From NCBI GenBank assembly GCA_016712885.1, contig JADJQF010000004.1, positions 310,001 through 374,000 on the forward strand: a stretch of 64,000 nucleotides of DNA. Direction: 5' to 3'. The translations under genes were made by a program, and so were the position numbers. Positions 52,037 to 61,696 of the stretch are shown in pieces (position 1 is the stretch's first letter; each line of letters begins with the position of its first letter). The notes beneath the pieces were generated by a model. It ran no database searches and was not told the DNA's origin. It was given only the letters and a program-made list of their open reading frames with translations. This DNA is from Candidatus Flexicrinis proximus. GTDB taxonomy: Bacteria > Chloroflexota > Anaerolineae > Aggregatilineales > Phototrophicaceae.

Positions 52037-52461
52037 TGGTGGAAGAGCGTAAGGGAGTCGATCCAACTGAGGCGCATGTCTTAGTGGTCGAGGACACGGT
52101 ACCTAATTTCATGCTGATTGCCCGGATGCTCAACCACATGGGTATCCGGCGCTGCGAATGGAAGACGTCCGGCTGGCAGGTCGTCCAGTACGCGGAGATG
52201 CTACCGCGCGTTGACTTGATCCTGCTTGATATCCGTTTGCCCTACAACGACGGTTATGCCGTGCTGGATAAGGTCCGTCAGAATCCAAAACTCAAGAATA
52301 CCGTCGTCTGTGCGGTGACCGCAGAGGCGAGCGAAGAACAGATGCGCCGCGCACAGAAGGCCGGCTTTAATGGATTTCTGGGCAAGCCGCTAGACCCGGA
52401 TAGGTTCCCTGCACAGATCAAGCGTCTATTGAACGGTGAACCAGTCTGGGAGTGGCAGTGA
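52033..52461 (+). CDS. Second receiver-only response regulator
   Basis: A 142-residue REC protein. VLVVEDTVPNFMLIARML starts the fold; the phosphoacceptor is Asp66 (DLILLDIRLPYNDG). VVCAVTAEASEEQMRRAQ and FNGFLGKPLDPDRF supply the switch Thr and the conserved Lys. The start is GTG 52033 (ATG 52036 is the next codon), overlapping the previous stop. The first GAF protein starts 70 bp downstream. Confidence 0.92.
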   Translation: MMVEERKGVDPTEAHVLVVEDTVPNFMLIARMLNHMGIRRCEWKTSGWQVVQYAEMLPRVDLILLDIRLPYNDGYAVLDKVRQNPKLKNTVVCAVTAEASEEQMRRAQKAGFNGFLGKPLDPDRFPAQIKRLLNGEPVWEWQ

Positions 52462-52530
52462 GCGCGGACAGCGCGTTAACACGTTCGCTGACCTGCTGAG
52501 GGGAGATCGGCAGGGAAAAAAGGGCGGAAT

Positions 52531-55500
52531 ATGGGCGGAGAAGACCTCTTAACGATTGTCGATCATTGGTCGAGAAGCCTCTCGCCTCCTCGGACGCTGT
52601 TAACCCGTCTGCTTGAACTTGCGCGCGAAGCTGATTCAAATATTTCTGATCTTCGACTTCTGCAACACGATAACGACATCCTGACTCCGATCGCTGCAGC
52701 AGTCTCTTCCGAGGCGGGTGCACTGCGGCTCGATGCAAATCCAGCGCTCGCTCAGGCAATTCGCGAAATCCGCACGACCTATTTGCCGCCCGACTGCTAT
52801 GCATTTCCCGTAGTGGTCGATCTGGAGTGCGTGCCGGCGCACCTGCTGATCGTTTGTTCGCGCACCGCAATGGTGTCTGAAGTGCGTGCCCAGCTGCAGT
52901 TTATGGCGCGCATGATTGCACAGGCGTTGGAACTGCGCGATCTCCGGGCATTGTCGGGCTTCAGCCATGCGATGACTGCCCTGGGCGAAAAAGCACAGGA
53001 AGCGATCAGCACGCGGCTGCATGGCACGCTTTCCAGCCTTATGGGTGCCCGTGACATCAGCCAGATGGCCGGCATCGTCGCCCGCGACCTGCTCTCCACG
53101 CGTGAAATGCTCACCCTGAATGAACTGCGCTACGATGAGTCAGGTGTGCTGACCGGCTGGCGGCCGATCCCGGACAACAGCGGGATCGCCAACCCGCGCC
53201 GCGAACTCAAACTAGAGCTGGCCTGGCTGCGGGTCGGGGAGTATCTCCGGCAATCCATTATTAAAGGAGAGCCGTTCATCGCCAATCAGTTGGGGCCGGT
53301 TGAGCGGCCGCTGGTGGGGACGCCGCTCTTCGAGTGGATGCAGCTCAATGGTATCGCAAGCGCCGTCTTCTATCCGATTTCCCACCCGACGCGCACCACC
53401 GCGGTGATGGCCGTTTTCACGACTGTCCAGAGAAATGTAAGCGAAGCGGCTGTCCAGAGTTTCGTCAAACTGACGGAACGTATGGCGCTTTTGACACAGC
53501 ATAACCAGCATCTGTCCGAAGTGACGGTGCGCGAGTATTGGGCCACCCAGATGCTGCGGACCAGCCAGCACCTGCTGGACGCACAGGAGGCCAGCGACAT
53601 CACCCGCGCCGCGATTGACGCGCTGCCGGCCAATGTCCGCTTGACCGCCCTGGCGCTCTTCGATGTCGCATTGAAACCTGGACGCTGGCCGGATTGGCTG
53701 CGCGTTGAGGCCCTGTCGTCGCGCGTTGAGAGCCGGACGCTGCCCGTCAGCGCCGACCAGCCCGATCAGCAGGATCAGGCCGCCCAGCAGATGATCATCA
53801 AGCTGATCGAGGGCAAACCGATTCTCGAACGCCTTGAAAACGGCAGGTTAAAACTCTTCGCCGAGAACTTGACACAAGGTCTGCTTGACCGCGGCTGTAC
53901 GGCAGTGGCCTATATCGGCCTGGTGGCCGATGATGCATTGCACGGACTGCTGGTGGTTGGCGCAGCCGGTGTCGAAGCGCTTCAGCCGCTCGGATTTGTC
54001 CTGCGCGACATGAGCAGCGCGGTAAGCCAGTCCGTTCAGCGTCTGATGGGGCAGAAACGGCAGATCGCGCCAAACGATCTCTCGGTTCTCCTGGAGTTCG
54101 GCCGTGAACTGGTGCGGGCTGGAAGCAATGAAGAGCTGATGTTCGCGGTCCGGCGCTGCCTGGGCGAGCAGTTTGCTACCGTCGCCTGGGTCGACGTCGT
54201 GGTGAACCGGATCACCCAGCGCGCATCTGAAGTGAAAATCGCGCTGGTGCTGCGCGGCGACCGCGTCGAAATGATGCACGATTATCCCCTTCATCAGGAC
54301 ATGGACGACGAGCAGAACGACTTGTTCCGGCGCACCTGGTTGACGCGCAGCCGTTACGGTCAGGTCGTCCATCTCGAGTCTGAGGCGGAAATGGGGAACG
54401 ATCCCGTGCTGCCGATCATCCTGAAAGAAAACGATCAGATCTACAGCGTTGTGGCACTTCCCGTGTTAGTGGACGGTCAGCTGACCGCTCAGGTGTATGT
54501 AGCATTCCAGTCTGCGGCGCATGAGGCCACAGACGAATTCAAGCAGTTATGTTGTCTCATTCGCGATCAATTAAGTCTGAAAGTTATGAGCATGCGCGAC
54601 ACAAGCACATCAAAGTCCGATCCGAACGCCCCTCTGCTACAGGTCATCAACGACCTGGCTATTCGACTGCTTACGGTTCGCGATGAGCGGATGCTGCTGA
54701 TGGAAGGCGCGCGTTCGTTTGCGACGGCGCTCGGCGTCGATCACGCAGGCGTCACCATCCTGCGAGAAGACGAATCGGCTGATGTCGTGGCTGAATATCC
54801 CGAAGAAGGGCTGATCGGCCTGCATATCCCCGCGGATAACCCGTATCTGGTGCGCACCATACGTGATCGTGTGCCGCTGCCGGTTGAGGATGTGCGCACC
54901 GACGAAAATCTGACTTTGGAAAACCGGGAAGCGCTCGCCGCGACCGGTATTCGTAAGATGCTCTTTCTACCCATGCTAGATCAGAACCAGAACTGCTTTG
55001 GTTCGATTGGTCTTGACGTAAAGCGTGAGGAATATGAGTTCGACCTGCATATGGTCGAAATTGCGCGTACCCTCACGAACCAGCTTGCGATGCTTTACCT
55101 CAGCTTGCGTCAGGTGCGTATCGCGCGCCGTCAGGCCGAACAAATGGTTGCAATGACCGGGCTGACGTCGCAGTTGGTCTCTGCTCAGCGCGACGATGAG
55201 GTGTATCTGGCCCTGGCAGACACGATCCGTACGATTCTGCCGGCCGACGATCTGTGGGTACTGATTGATACGGCCTGGCTGCAGGGACATTCAGACTGGC
55301 CGATGGTGGATGATGCCCCTGTGGCCGATGACGTGCAGGTTGTGATGCAGTTCGAAGAGGGGAGACCGTCGAGACCTGCAGAACCGATTACGTTCATCCT
55401 CGAGAATACGCCCGCGGGGCAAGCACGGGGAGACGAACTGGTAGCCGTCGACGATCTCCAGGCACATCCCGACCTGCGCCCGCTCGTCAGCAGTCGCCCG

Positions 55501-55899
55501 GCGCGTTCAGTAATGGCTGCGCCCATCAAAGTCAACGATAAGGTGGTGGGTGTCGTGGAGATTGACAGCCACACGCCTAATGTCTACACACAGTCCGACC
55601 GCAGTCTTTTCGCACAGGTTGCCACACAGGTCAGCGGCGCGCTGGATCGCGCGCGGACCCTGCAATCGTCGCAACGTACTGCCAAGACACAGGAAGTGGC
55701 TGCCGTTTTCGCAAACCGTGTGCAGTCGGCAGGATCGCAGCGCGAAACACTGGTTGAAGCGGCACGCGGTTATCAAGGGTTGTTAAGCGCGAATCAGGTT
55801 AACATTCAAATGGGTCAACCGCCCGATCAGCCTGATCCGAAACCAACCGGCAGCAGTGGTGCAGCCGGCAATAACGGCGCTAAGGGAGACAAGCGATGA
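52531..55899 (+). CDS. Multi-GAF sensor protein without catalytic output domain
   Basis: A 1122-residue cytoplasmic protein with no clear TM. It appears to contain about five GAF-like units. The clearest are around 640-710 (DRVEMMHDYPLHQ; IYSVVALPVLVDGQLTAQVYVAF), 725-860 (LGVDHAGVTILRE; LPVEDVRTDENLTLENREAL; KMLFLPMLDQNQNCFGSIGL) and 885-1040 (SRPARSVMAAPIKVNDKVVG). A disordered Gln/Pro/Gly tail ends it (QPPDQPDPKPTGSSGAAGNN). No HisKA, HATPase, GGDEF or EAL motif is seen. It overlaps the next gene by 4 bp (ATGA, 55896). Confidence 0.8.
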   Translation: MGGEDLLTIVDHWSRSLSPPRTLLTRLLELAREADSNISDLRLLQHDNDILTPIAAAVSSEAGALRLDANPALAQAIREIRTTYLPPDCYAFPVVVDLECVPAHLLIVCSRTAMVSEVRAQLQFMARMIAQALELRDLRALSGFSHAMTALGEKAQEAISTRLHGTLSSLMGARDISQMAGIVARDLLSTREMLTLNELRYDESGVLTGWRPIPDNSGIANPRRELKLELAWLRVGEYLRQSIIKGEPFIANQLGPVERPLVGTPLFEWMQLNGIASAVFYPISHPTRTTAVMAVFTTVQRNVSEAAVQSFVKLTERMALLTQHNQHLSEVTVREYWATQMLRTSQHLLDAQEASDITRAAIDALPANVRLTALALFDVALKPGRWPDWLRVEALSSRVESRTLPVSADQPDQQDQAAQQMIIKLIEGKPILERLENGRLKLFAENLTQGLLDRGCTAVAYIGLVADDALHGLLVVGAAGVEALQPLGFVLRDMSSAVSQSVQRLMGQKRQIAPNDLSVLLEFGRELVRAGSNEELMFAVRRCLGEQFATVAWVDVVVNRITQRASEVKIALVLRGDRVEMMHDYPLHQDMDDEQNDLFRRTWLTRSRYGQVVHLESEAEMGNDPVLPIILKENDQIYSVVALPVLVDGQLTAQVYVAFQSAAHEATDEFKQLCCLIRDQLSLKVMSMRDTSTSKSDPNAPLLQVINDLAIRLLTVRDERMLLMEGARSFATALGVDHAGVTILREDESADVVAEYPEEGLIGLHIPADNPYLVRTIRDRVPLPVEDVRTDENLTLENREALAATGIRKMLFLPMLDQNQNCFGSIGLDVKREEYEFDLHMVEIARTLTNQLAMLYLSLRQVRIARRQAEQMVAMTGLTSQLVSAQRDDEVYLALADTIRTILPADDLWVLIDTAWLQGHSDWPMVDDAPVADDVQVVMQFEEGRPSRPAEPITFILENTPAGQARGDELVAVDDLQAHPDLRPLVSSRPARSVMAAPIKVNDKVVGVVEIDSHTPNVYTQSDRSLFAQVATQVSGALDRARTLQSSQRTAKTQEVAAVFANRVQSAGSQRETLVEAARGYQGLLSANQVNIQMGQPPDQPDPKPTGSSGAAGNNGAKGDKR

Positions 55900-57539
55900 G
55901 CGCAGCTACCGCCTCGCGCATGAACGATACTCAGTCCCAAACCTTCATCGATCAGGTGCGGAGGGGATTTGCGCTGGCAGTGGCAGTGATGGTCATCGTG
56001 TTGCCCCTGTTCGGTATGATCGCGCAATATGGCGCGGGTTCGGATATTTTTTCAACCCGCCAGTTGGTCATTAACCTGAGTACCGCGCTGGCGGGGGTGT
56101 TTGCCCTGGTCCTTGCCCGTCGCGGGAAGATTGCCACGGCCGGGACAATTTCCGCGCTCGTCATGATGGCGGTCGCCATCTTTGTCACCCAGAATGACGT
56201 CCGTATCCTCCTGAGCATCCTCGCGATCGTTGTTACGGCAACGCTGACGAACAAATGGTTTTTTGGTTTCGCAGTCGCTGTGCTGTTGGCGCTCCCGGTC
56301 ATCAAACTTACCGGCGTGATCATCGAAACAGGTCTCGATCCGAACCCCGAAGGTGTGGAGGCCGTACTTTCGGCCAGCATCGTATTTAGCGTCGCCGTGA
56401 TCTTCCGCTACTTCTTTGGCGTCGCCCGTCAGGCCTCGGAAACCGCGGATGAGGCCTTCAAGCGGCTGACCTCCACGGCGGTGATTGGCCGGCAGACCTC
56501 ACGCCTGCTCAAATACGATGAACTGATCAACGAATCCGTCAACCTGATCAAGCAGCAGTTTGGCTTCTACCATGTTCAGGTCTTCCTGGTCGATGAGCGC
56601 CGCGAATATGCGGTGCTTGCGGCTTCCACGGGTGAAGCGGGCCGCCGCCTGATGGAACGCCATCACAAACTGGGCATCGGCTCACAGTCGGTGATTGGGC
56701 GGACGACCCTCTCGAACGAGCCGGTTCTCATCAATGATACGGAAAAAGAACCCGGTCACGCGTTTAACCCGCTGCTGCCGGAAACCCGCGCAGAGCTGGC
56801 CCTGCCGATGCAGCTGCAGACCGAGACCGAGACCCGCGTCATGGGCGCATTGGACGTACAGAGCGAAGAGCCGATGGCGTTCAGCCCGACCGACGTGCAG
56901 GCGCTGCAGGCACTTGCCAACCAATTGGCCGTGGCTATCCGGAACGCGCAGCTGTTCGATTCGCAGGAAGCCAGTCTGAAGGAAAATCAGACTCTGTATA
57001 CCCAGGCGCAGTCCAGCCTTGAGGAAATCCAGCGCCTGAACCATCGGTTGACGCGCCAGGCTTGGGATGGCTTTATCGAAGATCACAGCGATGCATCCGG
57101 CGTGAAGCTCGAAGGATCGACCATCACCTACAACGCGGGCTGGACACCATTGATGATCGAGGCCTGCAAAGCGCGCGATACGATTTCTCATAAAGACGAC
57201 GGCGCGCGGATTACCGCGACGCCAATGATCTTCCGCGATGAGGTCGTCGGGGCCGTGGAGGTGGTCGGAGGAAACGAAGAAGAACTCAACCTGATCGAAG
57301 CGATCGTCGCCTTCACAGAACGCTTCGCAGTGGCCATGGAGAACGTGCGGCTGGTCGAAGAAGCCCAGGCCGCGTCAGCGCAAGAGCAGCGCATCAGCGC
57401 CGTCGTTTCCCGCTTCCAGGAAGCGGAGACAGTCGACGAGTTGTTGCAGATCACCCTGACTGAACTGGCGGAAACATTTGATGCCGAGGGCGGGTCAATC
57501 CGCGTCGGTTTGGGCGCCGCCGGGCAAGCCGCGCGTTAG
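55896..57539 (+). CDS. Membrane-anchored GAF sensor protein
   Basis: A 547-residue protein. Five to six TM helices occupy about 25-180 (GFALAVAVMVIVLPLFGMIA; NLSTALAGVFALVLARRG; ILLSILAIVVTATLTNKW; GFAVAVLLALPVIKLTGV; LSASIVFSVAVIFRYFFG). A full GAF domain follows at about 200-350, with FGFYHVQVFLVDERREYAVL, STGEAGRRLMERHHKLGIGS, QSVIGRTTLSNEPVLINDTE, and ALDVQSEEPMAFSPTDVQAL. A degenerate GAF lies at about 370-480, then a final helical segment beginning a third unit (ISAVVSRFQEAETVDELLQI). GGAG precedes the ATGA start. No kinase domain. Confidence 0.82.
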   Translation: MSAATASRMNDTQSQTFIDQVRRGFALAVAVMVIVLPLFGMIAQYGAGSDIFSTRQLVINLSTALAGVFALVLARRGKIATAGTISALVMMAVAIFVTQNDVRILLSILAIVVTATLTNKWFFGFAVAVLLALPVIKLTGVIIETGLDPNPEGVEAVLSASIVFSVAVIFRYFFGVARQASETADEAFKRLTSTAVIGRQTSRLLKYDELINESVNLIKQQFGFYHVQVFLVDERREYAVLAASTGEAGRRLMERHHKLGIGSQSVIGRTTLSNEPVLINDTEKEPGHAFNPLLPETRAELALPMQLQTETETRVMGALDVQSEEPMAFSPTDVQALQALANQLAVAIRNAQLFDSQEASLKENQTLYTQAQSSLEEIQRLNHRLTRQAWDGFIEDHSDASGVKLEGSTITYNAGWTPLMIEACKARDTISHKDDGARITATPMIFRDEVVGAVEVVGGNEEELNLIEAIVAFTERFAVAMENVRLVEEAQAASAQEQRISAVVSRFQEAETVDELLQITLTELAETFDAEGGSIRVGLGAAGQAAR

Positions 57540-57553
57540 ACGGGAGGTACTTT

Positions 57554-59281
57554 ATGCAGCAATCATCATCGTCAGGTTTGTTCTCCCTCCGCACCGATTA
57601 CGAAGATCGTGTCGATCAGCAGCGGGCGCAGGGCCTAACTGTAATTGGCTTTACACTCTTTGTCGTATCGTTATTATGGTTGATTCTTACGGTTATCTCG
57701 CTGGTGACTGCACCTGAGGCTCCCCTTGCAGGTGCCGCCCGATATGTCATCACGTTTACGGGCTGGGCGCTGTCGCTGGCAACCTTTTGGCTGGCCCGCA
57801 ACGGTTTTCTGGGAATCGCTGCCTCGGTCTTCGTCGGCTTGCTGGGCCTGTTTGCCCTGACGTTACTGGGGGGAAATCTCTCGCTCAGCAACGTAGTACT
57901 GCTCACACTGCCGCTCGTTGCGGCGGGCAGCCTGATGCGCCGTACAGGAATGACGGTGACCGCAGGTCTGCTGATTGTTGTCGCGATTGTGTTTGCTATT
58001 GCACAGCGGCAAGGTGTCAACGAATTGGTCATTGACCCTGGTCAACGTGTGATTGTCGACCTGCTTGTCGTCGTGCTGACTTTAGTGGCTGACGCCGTAA
58101 TGCTGATCGTGTTTGCGGGCTGGGCACCCATGGTTGCCAGCGACGCACAGCGGGATGTTCAGGCGCTGCAAAGGGTGGCCGCCTTCGGCGCTTCGCTGGA
58201 TATCGAAAACGAAGACAATCTCCTCGCCCAGGCACTGACCTTTGCGCGCTTCGAGATGAAGTTCACCTTTGCGCAGTTCTTTCTGATTGGCCCGACCGGC
58301 ACGTTGGAAGAACGCATACGGATGTCTGTCGGCGGCAAGGCACGCATCGAGCGTGCGATCATTTCTTCGCTGCCGGAGACTGGCGCTGTACGCGAAGCTG
58401 CCCAGACGCGCCGCACCGTTCGTGTCGATCGTACCGATACCTTTATCCGGCGTACTCACTTTCTCCCGACCACTGTCACCGGTGCGCTTCTGCCGCTTGT
58501 GTATGGCGAATCGCTGCTTGGTTTGATGGATGTGCAGCACGAGGCTGTGTCGGAAATTCCAGATTATCAACTGCTTACCCTCCAGACGTTAGCAGACAAC
58601 GTGGCGGCGAACCTTTCGACTGTGCGCCAGTCGGTTTCGCTCAGGACGACGGTACGCCAGCAGGAAGAAACGGCTCAGGCGCTGCGCGCCCGGCTCACCG
58701 AACTCACTGCAGGTGGGCGCCGCAGTCAGCGTTCTGGCCAGCGCCTTGCCGGTTACGATGTCTCGACGAACGGCGCACTGATTCCTGCAACGGATATGCC
58801 GGCGGAACTGCGCCCGGCGTTGGAGAGTGCGGAGCTTCAGGTCGTGCAGTCTGGGATGCAGCGCATTATTCGGCTGCCCATCTCCCTGCGTGACGAAACG
58901 CTGGGTGTTATGTCCTTCACGCTCCCGGAGGATCGGCCCCTCACAGACCGTCAATTGGAAACGGCTAAAGTCGTCGCCAACCGTCTGGCGCTCGCACTGG
59001 AAAACAAGCGACTGATCGAACAGACCCGTGCCCAAGCCGAGCGCGAGCGTCTGGCATCTGATGTGGCGAACAGCCTGATCTCGGCAACCGATGTCGACTC
59101 CGTGCTTTCTGTCGCGGTAGAAAGCTTCCGCGAAGTGCTAGGCGCGGTCAACTCGCGCATTCATGTACAGCCTTTCCAGCAGACACCGGCAGCTTCGGCC
59201 GCTGCGGCCCCCGAAACAGCGCGGCCGCGTGAGGTTGTACCATCACCTCTCCCTAAATCTGAGCCAGTAGCCGGAGATTAA
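57554..59281 (+). CDS. Membrane-anchored GAF sensor protein
   Basis: A 575-residue paralogue in architecture of the preceding gene. About six TM helices occupy 28-195 (GLTVIGFTLFVVSLLWLILT; VITFTGWALSLATFWLAR; ASVFVGLLGLFALTLLGG; VTAGLLIVVAIVFAIAQR; IVDLLVVVLTLVADAVMLIV). A GAF domain (about 215-355; FEMKFTFAQFFLIGPTGT; ALLPLVYGESLLGLMDVQ) and a degenerate GAF (about 395-490; RIIRLPISLRDETLGVMSFT) follow. The terminal LASDVANSLISATDVDSVLS segment matches the equivalents in its neighbours. A low-complexity Pro/Ala tail ends it. GGGAGG is the SD. No kinase domain. Confidence 0.82.
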   Translation: MQQSSSSGLFSLRTDYEDRVDQQRAQGLTVIGFTLFVVSLLWLILTVISLVTAPEAPLAGAARYVITFTGWALSLATFWLARNGFLGIAASVFVGLLGLFALTLLGGNLSLSNVVLLTLPLVAAGSLMRRTGMTVTAGLLIVVAIVFAIAQRQGVNELVIDPGQRVIVDLLVVVLTLVADAVMLIVFAGWAPMVASDAQRDVQALQRVAAFGASLDIENEDNLLAQALTFARFEMKFTFAQFFLIGPTGTLEERIRMSVGGKARIERAIISSLPETGAVREAAQTRRTVRVDRTDTFIRRTHFLPTTVTGALLPLVYGESLLGLMDVQHEAVSEIPDYQLLTLQTLADNVAANLSTVRQSVSLRTTVRQQEETAQALRARLTELTAGGRRSQRSGQRLAGYDVSTNGALIPATDMPAELRPALESAELQVVQSGMQRIIRLPISLRDETLGVMSFTLPEDRPLTDRQLETAKVVANRLALALENKRLIEQTRAQAERERLASDVANSLISATDVDSVLSVAVESFREVLGAVNSRIHVQPFQQTPAASAAAAPETARPREVVPSPLPKSEPVAGD

Positions 59282-59283
59282 GA

Positions 59284-61581
59284 ATGATCGCACTCCTTAA
59301 CCCGCGAGGCTGGCCCTATTGGCTAAAACTCACGCTGACCTTGGTCATCGTGCTGGCTGCGACCTCCTTGTTCCTGATAAGCTCTTTTGAGGCGCAGGCT
59401 CGTGAAGAGGCAGATGACCGTCTGCGCCAATACCTTCAGCAGACCGCACTTACCCGCCGCGAACGGCTGCAAGCTGAAATCGAAAACGCGTTTGTGACCT
59501 TTGCCGACGTGGCCAATGCCGCATATCTGCGCCCACGGCTGCTGCGCGTGCTGCAGTTCTCCGGTACGCCATCGGGTGCGGATATCGTGGCCCGTATTGA
59601 AGCGACTGACCTCCTGCGCTTCCGCCTGGTGGAAAATGACATCTTCGAATATGTGCGCGTCCTGACGCCGGAAGGAATCGTTGCCGCAAGCGTGTTTACT
59701 GCGGATATGCCGGCTGAACAGCGCGAAGTTGTCGGTTCGGATAGCTCGGCCTCACCGGGGTTTCGTGGCGCGCTCGATGCGCAGACCCTGGGTGAAGCAC
59801 AACGCCTGATCGTATATACCAGCGCTGCCAACGAAAATCAGGCAGAGGTCGTTCAGGTGCTTGAGATTGATGAAGAAGTTGTCGGATTCATGATCGGACG
59901 ACTCAACCTTCAAAATACGCTGGTGAGTCTCATCACCGATGTTTCGGCGACGGAGAGTGATCTCGGCGGAGAAGCGCCCTTCAGCATTGTCAGCTATCTT
60001 GCGACTCGTACGGGCGCAGTCATCACCGATGCTTCCAACCTTGCGCAGGCCGAAGACTCGGCACAACGCGCTGAGATTACCCTGGCGCTTTCGGGTCAAA
60101 GTGGGTTCTCGGAGTTTTTGCCGCGCGGCTTCGACTCCCCGGTCATCAGTTATTACCAGCAGGTAGAGAACACGCCGCTTGCGCTGATCACGGATATCAC
60201 GAATACACGCCAGGGCGGCCAGCTGACTCTGGGTATGCTGGGACGCCTTCAGTGGATGTTCCCTGCCCTTGTCGTGATTGGTGCGGCGGCCGTCGCCCTG
60301 ATGTGGCGCGATACAAAGGCGCCTGTCACCGTGACCCGGAAAATAATCGACACGGGCTTGTTGGAGGAGATGGAATTCGAAATCCCGACGACCTCTCGTG
60401 GCGATATGTTCGGACAGTTCACCCGCGATTTGCTGAATATGCGTCAGCGGTTCCAGGAGAGCTACAGGTCGATCAACGCCCGCCTTGAAGCAAGCTTGCG
60501 AGACGTTGAAGCAACGCAGGAAGTCGGACGGTTCGTATCAACGCAGCGCGATCAGCAGACCCTGATGGAAGAGGTCGTGAACCTGATCGTCAATGTGTTC
60601 CCGAATATCTACCATGCACAGATCTTCTTGAACGACAAACTCGGCGAGTTCTCGGTTCTGCGCGCATCGACCGGCGAGGTCGGACGCCGATTGCTGGAGC
60701 GTGGACATCGTCTTCCGATTGGCGGTACATCCGTTATCGGCCGTACCATCGGCGAAGGCTCGCTTACAGCGGTTCTGGATACAGAAGCGTCCGAAGTCCA
60801 TCGTAAGAACGAATTGCTTCCCAATACCCGCGCAGAATTGGCGATCCCGCTCCGGTTAGGTAAGAACGTAATCGGCGCGCTGGACGTCCAAAGCCTGGTA
60901 GCCAACAGTTTTACCGAGGACCAGACCACCACGCTGCAAGCGATGGCAGACCAGATCGCCATCTCGATAGAAAACGCGCGTTTGTATCAAGAGTCAGTCC
61001 ATGCGCTGGAAGAAATCGCCAAGCAAAACCGGGAAACGACCGGTCAGAATTGGCGCGAACATCTGTATAACGTCCGTACCCGCGAGCTTGTTGCCTGGTC
61101 TGGAACACCCACGCGGACCGACACCGATACGCTGCGCCAGCAGGCCATCAAAACCGGTGTAACCCAGATTGGCGGCATTACCGCCAACCGGACTATTCCG
61201 GTTGCGGTTCCTATCAAGCTGCGCGGTCAAATCCTGGGCGCGGTGGTTTGGGAACTCCCGACCGTCGACTTCAGCGACGAGAAGATAGCGCTGGCGGAAG
61301 AACTGGTGAACCGGCTGTCGGTAACGCTGGACAACGCCAGACTATTCGAAGAATCGCAGCGCACGGCGGATCGCGAACGCGTACTCAACGAAATCGCGGC
61401 CAAGATCACGGCGCAGAGCGATGTCGAGGCGATCCTGACCACGGCGGTGAAGGAAGTCGGACAGGCACTGCGTACCCGAAATGTTCGCCTGCGCCTCGGC
61501 GTAGAGGGATCGCAGCGCAGAAGCAAATCACCCGCAATTATTCGCCTCGATAGTGGCGGAAGCAACGGTTCGCACGAGTGA
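59284..61581 (+). CDS. Transmembrane sensor with exterior ligand domain and GAF domains
   Basis: A 765-residue protein. TM1 is at about 15-36 (LTLTLVIVLAATSLFLISSF), and an exterior domain of about 285 residues (36-320; VRVLTPEGIVAASVFTADMP and ISYYQQVENTPLALITDITN recall dCACHE sensors). TM2 is at about 322-342 (LQWMFPALVVIGAAAVALMW), then a HAMP-like linker. A GAF domain follows (about 420-565; IYHAQIFLNDKLGEFSVLRA; TGEVGRRLLERGHRLPIGGT; AIPLRLGKNVIGALDVQSLV), then a degenerate GAF (about 610-690) and the terminal INEIAAKI-type segment (VLNEIAAKITAQSDVEAILT). No kinase domain. Start 2 bp after the previous stop, with GGAG inside it. Confidence 0.82.
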   Translation: MIALLNPRGWPYWLKLTLTLVIVLAATSLFLISSFEAQAREEADDRLRQYLQQTALTRRERLQAEIENAFVTFADVANAAYLRPRLLRVLQFSGTPSGADIVARIEATDLLRFRLVENDIFEYVRVLTPEGIVAASVFTADMPAEQREVVGSDSSASPGFRGALDAQTLGEAQRLIVYTSAANENQAEVVQVLEIDEEVVGFMIGRLNLQNTLVSLITDVSATESDLGGEAPFSIVSYLATRTGAVITDASNLAQAEDSAQRAEITLALSGQSGFSEFLPRGFDSPVISYYQQVENTPLALITDITNTRQGGQLTLGMLGRLQWMFPALVVIGAAAVALMWRDTKAPVTVTRKIIDTGLLEEMEFEIPTTSRGDMFGQFTRDLLNMRQRFQESYRSINARLEASLRDVEATQEVGRFVSTQRDQQTLMEEVVNLIVNVFPNIYHAQIFLNDKLGEFSVLRASTGEVGRRLLERGHRLPIGGTSVIGRTIGEGSLTAVLDTEASEVHRKNELLPNTRAELAIPLRLGKNVIGALDVQSLVANSFTEDQTTTLQAMADQIAISIENARLYQESVHALEEIAKQNRETTGQNWREHLYNVRTRELVAWSGTPTRTDTDTLRQQAIKTGVTQIGGITANRTIPVAVPIKLRGQILGAVVWELPTVDFSDEKIALAEELVNRLSVTLDNARLFEESQRTADRERVLNEIAAKITAQSDVEAILTTAVKEVGQALRTRNVRLRLGVEGSQRRSKSPAIIRLDSGGSNGSHE

Positions 61582-61696
61582 AGTATCTGATGGTTGGCCT
61601 CCATGATGCCGGTTCGGCACACAGTGGGCCGTATCCCTCATGTTCGCGGCGATCGCCGGAACTAGCGCTTGTTACAAAATACTGGGGAATACTTCG